Positions 34,837-43,313 of a stretch of 64,000 bases of DNA are shown piece by piece (within the stretch, counting starts at the first letter, position 1; every line of letters begins with the position of its first letter). Made by a program: the position numbers and the translations under genes. Origin of the DNA: Myxococcus dinghuensis (GTDB taxonomy: Bacteria; Myxococcota; Myxococcia; Myxococcales; Myxococcaceae); assembly GCF_024198235.1 (NCBI RefSeq), contig NZ_JAKCFB010000046.1, positions 1 to 64,000 of the forward strand, in the 5' to 3' direction. A model generated the notes under the pieces. That model searched no databases. It was given only the letters and a program-made list of their open reading frames with translations, and was not told the DNA's origin.

Positions 34837-35577
34837 TTAAGGGCGCTTGGGCCCCCCGTCCAACTTCCGGCGCGCGGGACGTGCCCCCGGAGGCACTCGC
34901 AGTCCGTCCAGCACCAGCGTGGTGAGCGCGTCCGGCAGGTCCAGCGGATTGCCGATGTCCTCCTCGCTCAGCACCGCCAGGAGCAGCCGCTCCACCGCGC
35001 CCACCACGGCGAGCCCGCTCACCGCCGCGCGCACCGGCCGCAGGAGGCCATGGGTGTGCGCCTTCTGGGTGATGTCCACCGCGTGGCGGGCCACCAGCTT
35101 CGACAGCTCCGCCACCTTCGTGCGCGCGCCCACCGCGGGGCCCCGGCTCTCCTGGAGATACAGGCGCACCACCCCCGGGTACTGCAAGAGCGCGCTGGCG
35201 ATGACGGCCGCCACCGCGCGGTACGCCTCGAACATCGCCTCCACGTCGCGCGCCACCTCGAGCGCCCGCCCGCAGGCCTCCAACCCCTCGAGCAGCTCGC
35301 CTCGCACCGGCGCCAGGAGCGCGTCCACCAGCGCCGCCTTGTCCTCGAAGTAGCGGTAGAACGTCCCCTTGGCCACACCCGTCGCCTGGGTGATGTCGTC
35401 GATGGTGACGAGGTCCAGCCCGCGCTCCACGAACAGCCGCAGCGCCGCGTCCTCCAGCTCCTTCGTCCGCTCTCGCCGGTGTGTCTCGCGGCGACCACCG
35501 GGCGGTCCCGGACGCCGGGCTGCCTCCGGGCGTGTGTCCGCTCCCTTGCCCCGAGTCTCTCCTCGGCTCGTCATCAT
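34837..35577 (-). CDS. TetR-family transcriptional regulator
   Basis: The 246-residue protein has a basic disordered N-terminus of ~35 residues, then the TetR helix-turn-helix: ELEDAALRLFVERGLDLVTIDDI and ATGVAKGTFYRYFEDKAALVDALL. The ligand domain is all helical and not specific enough to name an inducer. It is divergent from a membrane hydroxylase gene across about 90 bases, so that gene and its own are the likely targets. ATG 35577 and 35574 are both possible. Confidence 0.93.
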   Translation of the reverse strand: MMTSRGETRGKGADTRPEAARRPGPPGGRRETHRRERTKELEDAALRLFVERGLDLVTIDDITQATGVAKGTFYRYFEDKAALVDALLAPVRGELLEGLEACGRALEVARDVEAMFEAYRAVAAVIASALLQYPGVVRLYLQESRGPAVGARTKVAELSKLVARHAVDITQKAHTHGLLRPVRAAVSGLAVVGAVERLLLAVLSEEDIGNPLDLPDALTTLVLDGLRVPPGARPARRKLDGGPKRP

Positions 35578-35586
35578 GCGCTCCGA

Positions 35587-35623
35587 CACGTTGCGTGATA
35601 GAAAAAGAGTGACCACATCGTCA
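35587..35623. promoter_or_regulatory. Candidate operator region between tetR and hydroxylase
   Basis: The short AT-richer gap between the divergent genes holds CACG-TTG-CGTG (35587-35597) and TGAC-CACATC-GTCA (35610-35623), two small inverted repeats. Either could be a TetR half-site pair. They are short, so chance cannot be excluded. Confidence 0.3.
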
Positions 35624-35668
35624 TTATTGGGGGCGGGGCGTCGGCCGGATGCCCTGCTGGAGGCAACG

Positions 35669-36175
35669 ATGATCGGCATTCCTTTGGGCTGGGCGTACTC
35701 CAATTTCGGGGAATGGGCGCTCCACCGGTACGTGCTCCACGGCATGGGCCGCAAGCAGGACAGCTTCTGGCACTTCCACTGGAGCGAACACCACGCGGCG
35801 TCGCGCAAGCACGACATGGTGGACGAGGAGTACATGCGCTCGCTGTGGACGTGGTCCGCGAAGGCCAAGGAGGTGGTGGGCCTGATGGCGCTGGCGCTCG
35901 CGCACGCGCCGCTGTTCCCGGTGGCGCCCTTCTTCGTGGGCACCCTCTGGGCCTGCGCGGTCAACTACTACCGCGTGCACCGCCGCGCGCATCTGGACCC
36001 GCAGTGGGCCAAGGAGCACCTGCCCTGGCACTACGACCACCACATGGGCCGGGACCAGAACGCCAACTGGTGCGTGACGCACCCGCTCTTCGACAACCTG
36101 CTGGGCACGCGGCGTGAGTACCTGGGCGTTCAGCCCGCGGCCGCGGTGGCGCCGGTCGTCGCTCACGCTCAGTAG
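35669..36175 (+). CDS. Membrane di-iron hydroxylase/desaturase (fatty acid hydroxylase superfamily)
   Basis: The 168-residue protein has the histidine clusters of the sterol desaturase/fatty acid hydroxylase superfamily: HRYVLHG, FHWSEHHAASR, YRVHRRAH and HYDHHMG, which together bind two irons. Hydrophobic stretches near residues 5-20 and 70-95 indicate membrane location. It is short for the superfamily. ATG 35669 is chosen for its GGAGG-like site; an in-frame ATG at 35576 would overlap the tetR start and has none. Substrate may be a carotenoid, sterol or lipid. Control by the divergent TetR protein is likely. Confidence 0.87.
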   Translation: MIGIPLGWAYSNFGEWALHRYVLHGMGRKQDSFWHFHWSEHHAASRKHDMVDEEYMRSLWTWSAKAKEVVGLMALALAHAPLFPVAPFFVGTLWACAVNYYRVHRRAHLDPQWAKEHLPWHYDHHMGRDQNANWCVTHPLFDNLLGTRREYLGVQPAAAVAPVVAHAQ

Positions 36176-37335
36176 AGCAGGCCCCGCTGGGGCTGGACGG
36201 GTTGGGGGAGCTGGGGCTCTCCCAGCATCTGCCGCAGGTTGATTTCGATGGTGCGGCACAGCGCGGTCATGGGCGTGTCGCTGACGTCGTCCTCGAAGGG
36301 CGTCTCCACGTCGCGGCCCACCTCGTCCAGGCCCACGAAGAGGAACGCGATGATGGCGGTGACCGCGGGCGTCAGCCAGCCCAGGTCCTCCACCACGCCC
36401 AGCGGCAGCAGGACGAGGTAGGCGCGCGTCATGGCGAACAGCAGGCTGTCGTACTGCCGCGGCAGGGGCGTGTTCTTGATGCGCTCGCAGGCGCCCAGCA
36501 GGTTGGTCAGCTCCGACAGCGTCTTGTCCAGGGTGACGTGGAGGAAGAGCACCTGCTGCGCGTCGGACACCTGGCCGTAGATGCGGCGCACGCGGGTGGC
36601 CATCCACAGGAGGATGGCGGCCGGGACGTTCTGCTCCTCGCGCAGGGCCTCGAGGACCGGGGGGCGGAAGAAGGCGATGATCTCCGGCAGCGGGTCCTGC
36701 CGGCGCAGGTGGCAGCGCAGGGCGTTGACGAACCCCATCTGCGCGTAGATCAGCTCGCGCGCGTCCTCGGTGATGTCCTCCACCATGCCGGTGATGACGC
36801 CCCGGGGCATGGCCTGGGCGTCCGGGGTGGTGTCCACCGCGGAGACCTTCGCGGGGGGCGGCGCCGCGTCCCGGGAGGGCATCCGCGCCCGGCCGGAGCG
36901 ATCCCTCACCGCGCCGTCGCTGGCCCGGCTCCCCGTGGCCGTCAGCAGCGGGCTGGGCAGCTCCACCGCGGTGCGCAGCAGGCGTGAACTCACCAGGCCC
37001 AGGGCCTCCTCCGTCAGGGGCAGGTTGCGCTCCGGGTTGGGGCGGGGCAGCAGCGTGAGCACCTGCCGCGCGAACGTGCGCGACCAGTTCACCACGCCGC
37101 CCCACAGCGAGCGCGCCTCCCACCAGCGGTCATAGGCGGAGTTGTTGCGGAAGCCGAGCAGCACCCCCAGCGCCGCGGCGAGCAGGGTGACCGGCAGCGC
37201 GGGCATCGCCAGCCAGTCCGCGGCGAACAGCCGGTAGCCGGAGACGACGACCAGGGCGAAGAGCACGTGTATCGCCACGGGCCGGCCCGTGTAACGCAGG
37301 AGGATGCGCCAGGAGAGTCTCCGGCCGACGATCAT
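36169..37335 (-). CDS. Bestrophin-like anion channel (YneE family)
   Basis: The 388-residue membrane protein has the bacterial bestrophin signatures: GFRNNSAYDRWWEARSLWGG near residues 61-80 and, in the C-terminal half, GLDEVGRDVETPFEDD. Four hydrophobic segments are visible, two at 18-60 and two around 300-335. Residues ~125-180 form a Ser/Arg/Pro/Ala-rich insert that bacterial homologues usually lack. It should conduct anions (or cations) across the inner membrane. The start could also be 37401. Its stop overlaps the hydroxylase stop by seven bases, tail to tail. Confidence 0.85.
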   Translation of the reverse strand: MIVGRRLSWRILLRYTGRPVAIHVLFALVVVSGYRLFAADWLAMPALPVTLLAAALGVLLGFRNNSAYDRWWEARSLWGGVVNWSRTFARQVLTLLPRPNPERNLPLTEEALGLVSSRLLRTAVELPSPLLTATGSRASDGAVRDRSGRARMPSRDAAPPPAKVSAVDTTPDAQAMPRGVITGMVEDITEDARELIYAQMGFVNALRCHLRRQDPLPEIIAFFRPPVLEALREEQNVPAAILLWMATRVRRIYGQVSDAQQVLFLHVTLDKTLSELTNLLGACERIKNTPLPRQYDSLLFAMTRAYLVLLPLGVVEDLGWLTPAVTAIIAFLFVGLDEVGRDVETPFEDDVSDTPMTALCRTIEINLRQMLGEPQLPQPVQPQRGLLY

Positions 37336-37497
37336 GAGGGGCACTGCTCCGGGAAGAGGGCGTGTGCCCGGCGTGGTAGTGCCGGCGTCGGCCTCCGACA
37401 ATGCCCCGGGGCGGCACGTCGCGCGGGATGTGTCGCGCAGGCGTGGGGCGCGCCCTCCGGAGTGTCCGGGAGCGTGCAGCGGGATGGAAGGACGGCG

Positions 37498-37523
37498 GGC
37501 CCCGGAGCGTCGCCTCCGGGGCC
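37498..37523 (-). terminator. GC hairpin after minus-strand lipoprotein gene
   Basis: GGCCCCGGAG (37498-37507) pairs perfectly with CTCCGGGGCC (37514-37523) around a six-base loop. It lies 16 bases past the stop of the gene ending at 37540. There is no strong T tract on the minus strand, so it may stabilise the message end or terminate weakly. Confidence 0.55.
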
Positions 37524-37539
37524 GGTGGACGGCGCGTGG

Positions 37540-38085
37540 CTAGAAGACGAGGTCGAAGTAGTTCGCCTTGGCGCGCACGCCCGCGCACGCCTGCAGCTTC
37601 GCGGACCAGTCCTCGGTGGGCAGCGAGCCGCGCGCCTCGAAGACGAAGTCGAGCGAGTCCTCGCGCGACAGGTCCAGCAGGTCCACGGCGCCGCTGCTGG
37701 TCAGCCGCAGCGTCCGCGTGGGCGCGGTGCTGGTGCGGTGGAACTCGCCCAGCAATATCTCCTCGGAGGAGCCGGGCTTGCGCACGGAGACGCTGGCGCG
37801 CTCGATGCCGCTCAGGTCCGTGCTGGCCGTCACCTCGAAGACCTTGAGCTTCAGCTCCGTCTCCACGTCGGCGTCCTCGGGCAGCGGCGCGTCGACGTCA
37901 CCCAGCGGGAACTCCAGGGTGTGCTCGAGGCTCAGGGTGAGGGGCGGCGCCCCGGGGAAGTCGACGTTCGGTTGCGTCTTGCAGATCTCCTCGGCCTCGG
38001 CCTCGATGAAGAAGAGGGACTCACAGCCGGTGGTGAGGAGCGCGAGGGCGCCGAGCAGGGCGGCGCGGAAGGCGTTCGTTCTCAT
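37540..38085 (-). CDS. Hypothetical lipoprotein
   Basis: The 181-residue protein has a lipoprotein signal with lipobox TTGC at about residues 18-21. The mature part is beta-rich with alternating hydrophobic residues and has no motif I can assign. It begins 18 bases after the stop of the outer-membrane-like protein gene on the same strand, so the two probably form one operon and may work together at the outer membrane. Confidence 0.82.
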   Translation of the reverse strand: MRTNAFRAALLGALALLTTGCESLFFIEAEAEEICKTQPNVDFPGAPPLTLSLEHTLEFPLGDVDAPLPEDADVETELKLKVFEVTASTDLSGIERASVSVRKPGSSEEILLGEFHRTSTAPTRTLRLTSSGAVDLLDLSREDSLDFVFEARGSLPTEDWSAKLQACAGVRAKANYFDLVF

Positions 38086-38103
38086 GGGTGTCGGGCTCCG
38101 GAC

Positions 38104-38727
38104 TCAGAAGAAGTAGAAGATGAAGCCCACCTTCACGGAGGGGACGGTGGCGCGGATGGTGAGGTTCCGGGCGGTGACGTCCGGGTCGTCCGTGGCGTCC
38201 TGGAGGAGCGCGCTCGCGTCGTCCACGCCCATCCGCACGTAGCTCAGGCCCAGGTGGAGGTAGAAGTTGAAGCGGCTGGCCGCGCCCACCTCCAGGCCCA
38301 CCGTGCCGGCGACGTAGTCGTAGCTGACGTCGCGGATGGAGTCGTAGTTGCGGTTGGGCGTGGCGCCCAGCCAGTCGACGACCTCCTTGTAGTCCGCGCC
38401 GAAGGAGTGGCCGACCTCCGCGTTGAGCGAGGGCGCGATGAAGGTCTGCAGCGGCAGGATGCTGACGCCGCCGCGCACGCCCAGGCTGAGCGTGTTGGTG
38501 GTGGGCCCCGCGTGCACCCGCAGCCACGGCAGGGGCTTGAGCACCGCGGACAGCCCCACGCCGTGCGGCGCGCCCGCGTCCAGCAGCACCCCGAAGCGGT
38601 AGGGTTCCGCGCCGCCCTCCTGGGCATGCGCGGAGGTGACGGCGCCGAGCGCCAGGAGCCCGGCGAGCGCCGGACCATGTCGGAAGACTGTCGTGCGGCG
38701 TCTTGTCGAAGGTGTCGCCATCTTCAT
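38104..38727 (-). CDS. Probable outer-membrane beta-barrel protein
   Basis: The 207-residue product has a signal peptide ending SAHAQ near residue 35. The rest alternates polar and hydrophobic residues in strand-sized segments (RFGVLLDAG, WLRVHAGP, FYLHLGLSYVRMG) and ends VGFIFYFF, an aromatic C-terminus typical of BAM-inserted barrels. No family was recognised. The start could be ATG 38727 or 38721. It heads a two-gene operon with the lipoprotein at 37540. Confidence 0.75.
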   Translation of the reverse strand: MKMATPSTRRRTTVFRHGPALAGLLALGAVTSAHAQEGGAEPYRFGVLLDAGAPHGVGLSAVLKPLPWLRVHAGPTTNTLSLGVRGGVSILPLQTFIAPSLNAEVGHSFGADYKEVVDWLGATPNRNYDSIRDVSYDYVAGTVGLEVGAASRFNFYLHLGLSYVRMGVDDASALLQDATDDPDVTARNLTIRATVPSVKVGFIFYFF

Positions 38728-39238
38728 GAGGTGTTCCACGGAGGATGTTCCGGCCCGGCGACCATCATTCGGCGCCCGGGGCGGAAACGGAAGCCACGAC
38801 GTCGAAAATGACGAGCCCGGCGCAAGCCGCCCCCAGGTCCCACGGGACTTTCCAGGAGTGCGCCGAGTCCACTGTCCACGGCCGGGCGTGCCGCGCGACG
38901 GGTGTGCACCAGGTGACGGTGTTGCCGCGCCGCCCCGTGTCCCGCATGGGAAGGGGGCTCACGGTGGCGGCACTGGAGCTATCCCGCCACACGGGAATCA
39001 CGAGGCCGCCTGCCCACGCGCGAGGTGTGCGCGACGAGCACCTGGCGCGGCGGAGGTGTGCGCCGTGTGACGGATGCCGTGTCCACTGTCGAGGCGTGTT
39101 GAGGCGTGGACTCGCGCTCGCTCCCCAGGGCCACTTCCGGCGATCCACCGCCAATGCCACCTTGCTCCCCCGGACTTCACGCGTGGCGCGCCCCGCGCCC
39201 GTGTGAGCACCGGCCCACAGAGAACGCGGGGGGCCCGG
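38728..39238. other. Gene-free stretch upstream of the tail-like module
   Basis: About 510 bases separate the divergent barrel gene and the first tail-module gene. Open frames here lack coding character. It must contain promoters for both units. I see no clear repeat or motif. Confidence 0.5.
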
Positions 39239-39922
39239 ATGATCGACGAGGTCGATCAACGTTTGAAAGCCTGGGTGGGCCGCATCGCCGGCGGGACGCC
39301 CGTGTTCCTCGGCGTCCCGGACCGCGACTCGCTCGAGCGGGGCGTGTGTCTGTACCTGCTCGAGCTGGGGCCCGCGCCCCAGGCCCGGGCGGGCCGGCGC
39401 ACGCCGCTGCAGATCTCCGTCTGCTACCTCGTCACCGCGGGGGCCGCGTCGCCCGAGGCGGCGCACCGCCTGCTGGGTGAGCTGGTCTTCGCCGCGATGG
39501 AGGAGCCGGACTTCGAGGTGGACCTGACCCCCGTGGCCACCTCCGTGTGGACGGGGCTGCGCGTCGCGCCGCGTCCCGCCTTCCGCGTCCGCGTGCCCGT
39601 GCGCCGCGAGCGGCCCGGGCCCGTCCTCCAGCCCGTGCGCCTCCCCGTCGTCGCGCAGGCGGGGCCCGCCGAGGCGCTGCTCGGCTGCGTCGTGGGCCCG
39701 GGCGACGTGCCCATTCCCGGCGCGCTGGTGGAGCTGCCCGCGCTGCGCCTCACCACCCGCACGGACGACCAGGGCTGCTTCCGCTTCCCCCGCGTGCCGC
39801 CGGTGGACGCGCTGGGGCGGCTGGAGGTGCGCGCCAACGGCGCGCTCCTGGCGCTGGCCCCGGAGGCGCTCGCCGCGGAGCCGCAGCCCTTGCTCATCCG
39901 CCTGCCGCCGAAGGAGGAGTGA
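39239..39922 (+). CDS. DUF4255/Pvc16-like tail cap protein with C-terminal beta-sandwich
   Basis: The 227-residue protein starts with a domain matching DUF4255 (Pvc16-like, about residues 1-135): MIDEVDQRLKAWV, then LQISVCYLVTAGAASPEAAHRLLGEL and FAAMEEP. In extracellular contractile injection systems this protein terminates or caps the sheath-tube. Residues ~150-220 form a carboxypeptidase-regulatory-like beta-sandwich (GCVVGPGDVPIPGALVELP, then RTDDQGCFRFPRVPP), an attached module. The next gene follows at one base with a strong AAGGAGGAG site. The context of sheath and tube genes supports the assignment. Confidence 0.8.
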   Translation: MIDEVDQRLKAWVGRIAGGTPVFLGVPDRDSLERGVCLYLLELGPAPQARAGRRTPLQISVCYLVTAGAASPEAAHRLLGELVFAAMEEPDFEVDLTPVATSVWTGLRVAPRPAFRVRVPVRRERPGPVLQPVRLPVVAQAGPAEALLGCVVGPGDVPIPGALVELPALRLTTRTDDQGCFRFPRVPPVDALGRLEVRANGALLALAPEALAAEPQPLLIRLPPKEE

Positions 39923-39923
39923 C

Positions 39924-41057
39924 GTGCCCCACGACCTGACGCCGGGCATCCACGGGGAGGAGGTCCCGGGCGCCACCCGCTCCATCCACGCCGTGGCCAC
40001 GACCACCGCCGCCTTCGTGGGGTGTGCGCCGGTCCGTGGGGCGCGACTCCACCAGGCCGTGCCCGTCAACGGCTGGGCCCAGTTCGTCCGCGAGTACGCG
40101 CCCCCGGGCTCCGCGGGCACCGCGCTCGGGCGCGCCGTCCATGGCTTCTTCGAGAACGGCGGCCGGCGCTGCTTCATCGTCAACATCGGCGAGGCGCGCG
40201 AGCTCCGAGGCCTGCGTGTGCTCGAGGAGGTGGGGGAGGTCGCGATGGTCGCCGCGCCCGGCTTCACCGACCTGGCGTCCTGGGACGTGCTGCTGTCCCA
40301 TTGCGAGAAGATGCGCGACCGCGTCGCCATCCTCGACGCCCCCGGGGACCTGGACGACGTCGAGCGGCTCGCCCGGGGCCTGCGTGTCCGCGCTTCCGAC
40401 GCCGGCGCGGGCGCCACCTACTTCCCGTTCCTCACCCTGGTCGACCCGTTCGGCGACGGCAGGACGCTGGTCGACGTCCCTCCGTCCGGCCACGTCGCCG
40501 GTGTCTACGCGCGCACGGACGTCACCCGGGGCGTGCACAAGGCCCCCGTCAACGAGCTGGTGCGCGGCGTCCTCCGGGTGGTGCGCGACGTGTCGTCGGA
40601 GGAGCAGGGGGTGCTGGCCCGGGTGGGCATCAACTGCATCCTCCCCTTCCCGCGCGGAGGCTTTCGCGTGTGGGGCGCGCGCACCGTGGCGGAGGTCTCC
40701 AGCGAGTGGCGCCACGTCAACGTGCGACGCCTCGTCAACTTCGTGGAGGCCTCCATCGCGCGGGGCACCCGCTGGACGGCGTTCGAACCCAACGGGCCCC
40801 TGCTGTGGGAGGCCGTCCGCCGGGACATCCACGCCTTCCTGCTGCGGCTGTGGCGCGACGGCGCGCTGATGGGGCGCACGCCGGAGGAGGCGTTCTTCGT
40901 GCGCTGCGACGCGCGGCCCCACACCCGGGAGCGCATCGACGCCGGACAGCCCATCGCCGTCGTCGGACTGGCGGCGGTGAAGCCGGCGGAGTTCATCGTC
41001 CTCCGCGTCGGTCAGCGTGCCGGAGGCGCGGAGGTGGAGGAGGTGTCCCATGGCTGA
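39924..41057 (+). CDS. Contractile tail sheath protein
   Basis: The 377-residue protein fits the phage/CIS tail-sheath family. The N-terminus PGIHGEEVPGATRSIHAVATTTAAFVG is the standard sheath start, followed by NGWAQFVREY, AVHGFFENGGRRCFIVNI, and near the C-terminus WRHVNVRRLVNFVEASIARG and VKPAEFIVLRVGQ. The length suits the compact sheaths of contractile injection systems rather than T4-like phages. The start is GTG at 39924 with AAGGAGGAG upstream. Its stop overlaps the tube gene start. Confidence 0.93.
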   Translation: MPHDLTPGIHGEEVPGATRSIHAVATTTAAFVGCAPVRGARLHQAVPVNGWAQFVREYAPPGSAGTALGRAVHGFFENGGRRCFIVNIGEARELRGLRVLEEVGEVAMVAAPGFTDLASWDVLLSHCEKMRDRVAILDAPGDLDDVERLARGLRVRASDAGAGATYFPFLTLVDPFGDGRTLVDVPPSGHVAGVYARTDVTRGVHKAPVNELVRGVLRVVRDVSSEEQGVLARVGINCILPFPRGGFRVWGARTVAEVSSEWRHVNVRRLVNFVEASIARGTRWTAFEPNGPLLWEAVRRDIHAFLLRLWRDGALMGRTPEEAFFVRCDARPHTRERIDAGQPIAVVGLAAVKPAEFIVLRVGQRAGGAEVEEVSHG

Positions 41058-41502
41058 GGCCCGTGCCGCTGTCGCGGCGCTGGAGCAGGACACGGGCGCG
41101 CGGGTGGACCCGTTCCGCGCGTACAGCGTCAAGCTGTCCATCGACGGGGTGAACGAGGGGCACTTCACGCGGTGCTCCGCCCCGGACGTCGGGCCGAGGC
41201 CCCCGGACGCCCAGGCGCGGTGCGCGCTCCCGCCGGAGGCGCTGGGGGACCTGACGCTGCGCCATGGCGTCACCCGGTCGTCGGAGCTGTGGCGCTGGTT
41301 CCTCGCGTCGATGAATGGCGCGCCCCTGCGCAAGAACGTCTCCGTCCTCCTGCTGGCGTCGGATGGTCGGACGGAGCGGCGGCGCTGGGACCTGGGCGAG
41401 GCCTGGCCGAAGACGTGGCGCGCCTCGCCCCTGGACGAGCTCGGGCAGCAGATCGCCATCGACTCCCTCACGTTGGTCTTCGGGGCCATCTCCCGTGGCT
41501 GA
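41050..41502 (+). CDS. Contractile tail tube protein (gp19-like)
   Basis: The 150-residue protein matches the T4 gp19-like tube family: DPFRAYSVKLSIDGVNEG, LTLRHGVTRSSELWRWF and RRRWDLGEAWPKTWRASPL ending with IAIDSLTLVFGAI. Tube subunits stack as hexameric rings inside the sheath. Length and order after the sheath gene are typical of contractile injection systems. It overlaps the sheath gene by eight bases and the following gene by eight, so expression is tightly coupled. Confidence 0.9.
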   Translation: MAEARAAVAALEQDTGARVDPFRAYSVKLSIDGVNEGHFTRCSAPDVGPRPPDAQARCALPPEALGDLTLRHGVTRSSELWRWFLASMNGAPLRKNVSVLLLASDGRTERRRWDLGEAWPKTWRASPLDELGQQIAIDSLTLVFGAISRG

Positions 41503-42742
41503 GCGCTCCGACACCGCTCCGCGGCTCGCCTGGCTGCGCACGCTCGCCGGACGGATGAAGGCCTGGGCGCGGTCCGTGTTCTCCGAGGAGGAGAGTGACT
41601 TCGCCGCGGCCCTCGCGGAGTCTCGCTTCGTCACCGGCCCGGTGAAGGCACCGCCGCTCGAGCCGCGGCCGGCGACTCCGGTGAGCCTGACGGCGCCGTG
41701 CATCGTGTCCCCGCCGCCGGCGTCCTGGTCGCGGGACGCCCAGGCGCGCGGCGGCGCAGCCCCTCCGGTGGACTGGGGCGCCCGCGTGCGCAAGGTGGCG
41801 CCGCACCTCGTGGGAGACGGGCCCGCGCGTCCGGACGTGCGCGGCGCGGCCCGGGGGCCGGACGCGGCGTCCACCTCGCGCGGGCCATCACCCCTGGCGT
41901 GCCGGCCCATCGCCGCCCGGCCCGCGTCGCGTGGGCGCAGGGACGGCCTCCCCGCGGTCTCGCCTCGGCGCATCTCTCCGCCAGGGCGGGTGTTGGGCGA
42001 CGTGTGGGTTCCTCCTGGGAGGATGACGCCGTCCTGGCCGATCGGGGCCGTCCCGGACTCCTCGGCGCTGGCGTCATCGAAGGCCGCCTCCATCGACGGT
42101 CCGCCACGGCGGGCCGTCGCCAAGGCGCCTCCGCCCGCTGCGCAGGGACCGGAGCCCGTTCCCCAGGTGGGTGGCTCCGCGGCCCCGAAGGAAGAATCGG
42201 CGTCCGAGCGCATGTCCCCATCCGAGGTGTGCGCGCCACCGCTGGACGACGCGACCCGTGAGCTGGTGAGTTCCCTGGCCGTGCTGCCTCGGGGCCTGTC
42301 CGTGACCCAGGCCATCGTGGAGCGGCGTCAGGAGCTGGGGAGGAAGATCCTCACCACCCTGGGCATCGTCACGCTGCCGACCTCCGAGCTCCCGCCGAGC
42401 GCCCAGGAGCGCGTGCACGGGCCCGTGTCGACCCTGCCGCCACCCATGGTGGCGCCCACCCCGAGCAGCGCCGCGGCGGTCGACCAAGGCGCCGAGCCTC
42501 CCGACGTCGCGCCCGGTTGGCCCGCGCCCTCCGTGGCGCCGCGGCCGCTGTACATCCCGCCGCCGACGCGGACGCTGTTCCCGGAGCTGGAAGAGGTGGC
42601 GGCCCTCTCCTCGGGAGACGGGGGGATGGGGCTGTGGCCGGAGTCGCCGCGACCGACGTCGGACGAGGTCCGGGACATGGCCATGGAGATCCAGCTCTGG
42701 GAGCGACAGCGGCGGCTGGAGCGCGAGCAGCGGGGCGAGTGA
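41495..42742 (+). CDS. Proline-rich protein of unknown function in tail module
   Basis: The 415-residue protein starts at GTG 41495, overlapping the tube stop. An N-terminal ~50 residues (MKAWARSVFSEEESDFAAAL) look ordered. A long Pro/Ala/Ser/Arg-rich disordered middle follows, then a short helical block around residue 255 (DDATRELVSSLAVLPRGLSV, TQAIVERRQELGRKIL) and a charged C-terminal helix (MAMEIQLWERQRRLEREQ). No family was recognised. Its place after the tube suggests a structural linker, a tape-measure substitute or a baseplate adaptor; all are guesses. Confidence 0.75.
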   Translation: MAERSDTAPRLAWLRTLAGRMKAWARSVFSEEESDFAAALAESRFVTGPVKAPPLEPRPATPVSLTAPCIVSPPPASWSRDAQARGGAAPPVDWGARVRKVAPHLVGDGPARPDVRGAARGPDAASTSRGPSPLACRPIAARPASRGRRDGLPAVSPRRISPPGRVLGDVWVPPGRMTPSWPIGAVPDSSALASSKAASIDGPPRRAVAKAPPPAAQGPEPVPQVGGSAAPKEESASERMSPSEVCAPPLDDATRELVSSLAVLPRGLSVTQAIVERRQELGRKILTTLGIVTLPTSELPPSAQERVHGPVSTLPPPMVAPTPSSAAAVDQGAEPPDVAPGWPAPSVAPRPLYIPPPTRTLFPELEEVAALSSGDGGMGLWPESPRPTSDEVRDMAMEIQLWERQRRLEREQRGE

Positions 42743-42824
42743 GGGGCGGAGTCAATCGCTCGCGACCGGGGGAGGCGCGAGCCAGGGGCCGAGGCGCACG
42801 TCGGAAGAGGGGGACGCGGGGGTC

Positions 42825-43313
42825 ATGCCCGAGCTGAGGCCCGTCCACATCATCGTGGTCCTGCTCGTCTTCGCCGCCGTCGCGCTGTACGTGCTGGGCA
42901 CGGGGCTGGGCGCGGCGGCGGACGCCACGTCCCGAAGGTCCGGCTCCGCCCGCGCGGCTCCCGAGAGAGTGGCCACCCCCGCTATGCTGTCTGGCGATGG
43001 CCGAGCGCTCGAGAGTCCAGCCGGTGGTGGTGGAGGTCCTGACCGACGAGGCGTCCGCGCGTCGTCAGTTGGAAGGCCGGGTGGAGCTCATCGAGTCCGT
43101 CCTGCGCGAGACGCGCGAGCTGGAGGCGTTGCTCCGCCCCAAGGACTGGCGATGGCGGTTGTTCCAGCAGCATTCCCTCGTCACCGGGCTGCTGGAGCGG
43201 GAGGCCGCGCTACCGGAGGCGCTGGAGCGCACGGAGCGCCGCGCGCAGTTGGAGGGCTGGCCGAAGGACGCGCCCATCCTGAAGGTCATCCGGACCCTGC
43301 GACTCCGACGTGA
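42825..43313 (+). CDS. Possible small membrane protein running into the next gene
   Basis: The first ~40 residues look genuine: a start after GGGGG, then RPVHIIVVLLVFAAVALYVLG, a single membrane helix. After about residue 55 the frame enters the coding region of the next gene (from 42997) and becomes a Gly/Ala/Arg-rich shadow, with no stop until 43313. Either a small gene has lost its stop by a frameshift, or the hydrophobic start is fortuitous. No homologue is recognised. Confidence 0.35.
   Translation: MPELRPVHIIVVLLVFAAVALYVLGTGLGAAADATSRRSGSARAAPERVATPAMLSGDGRALESPAGGGGGPDRRGVRASSVGRPGGAHRVRPARDARAGGVAPPQGLAMAVVPAAFPRHRAAGAGGRATGGAGAHGAPRAVGGLAEGRAHPEGHPDPATPT

Noticed and set aside
39239..41502. 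Tail genes considered as part of a prophage
   Set aside because: No capsid, terminase, integrase, lysis or baseplate genes are nearby, and base composition matches the flanking genes.
42960..42996. Possible sigma-54 promoter before the first 437-residue protein gene
   Set aside because: A GG and a GC pair are present, but the spacing is not the required GG-N10-GC.
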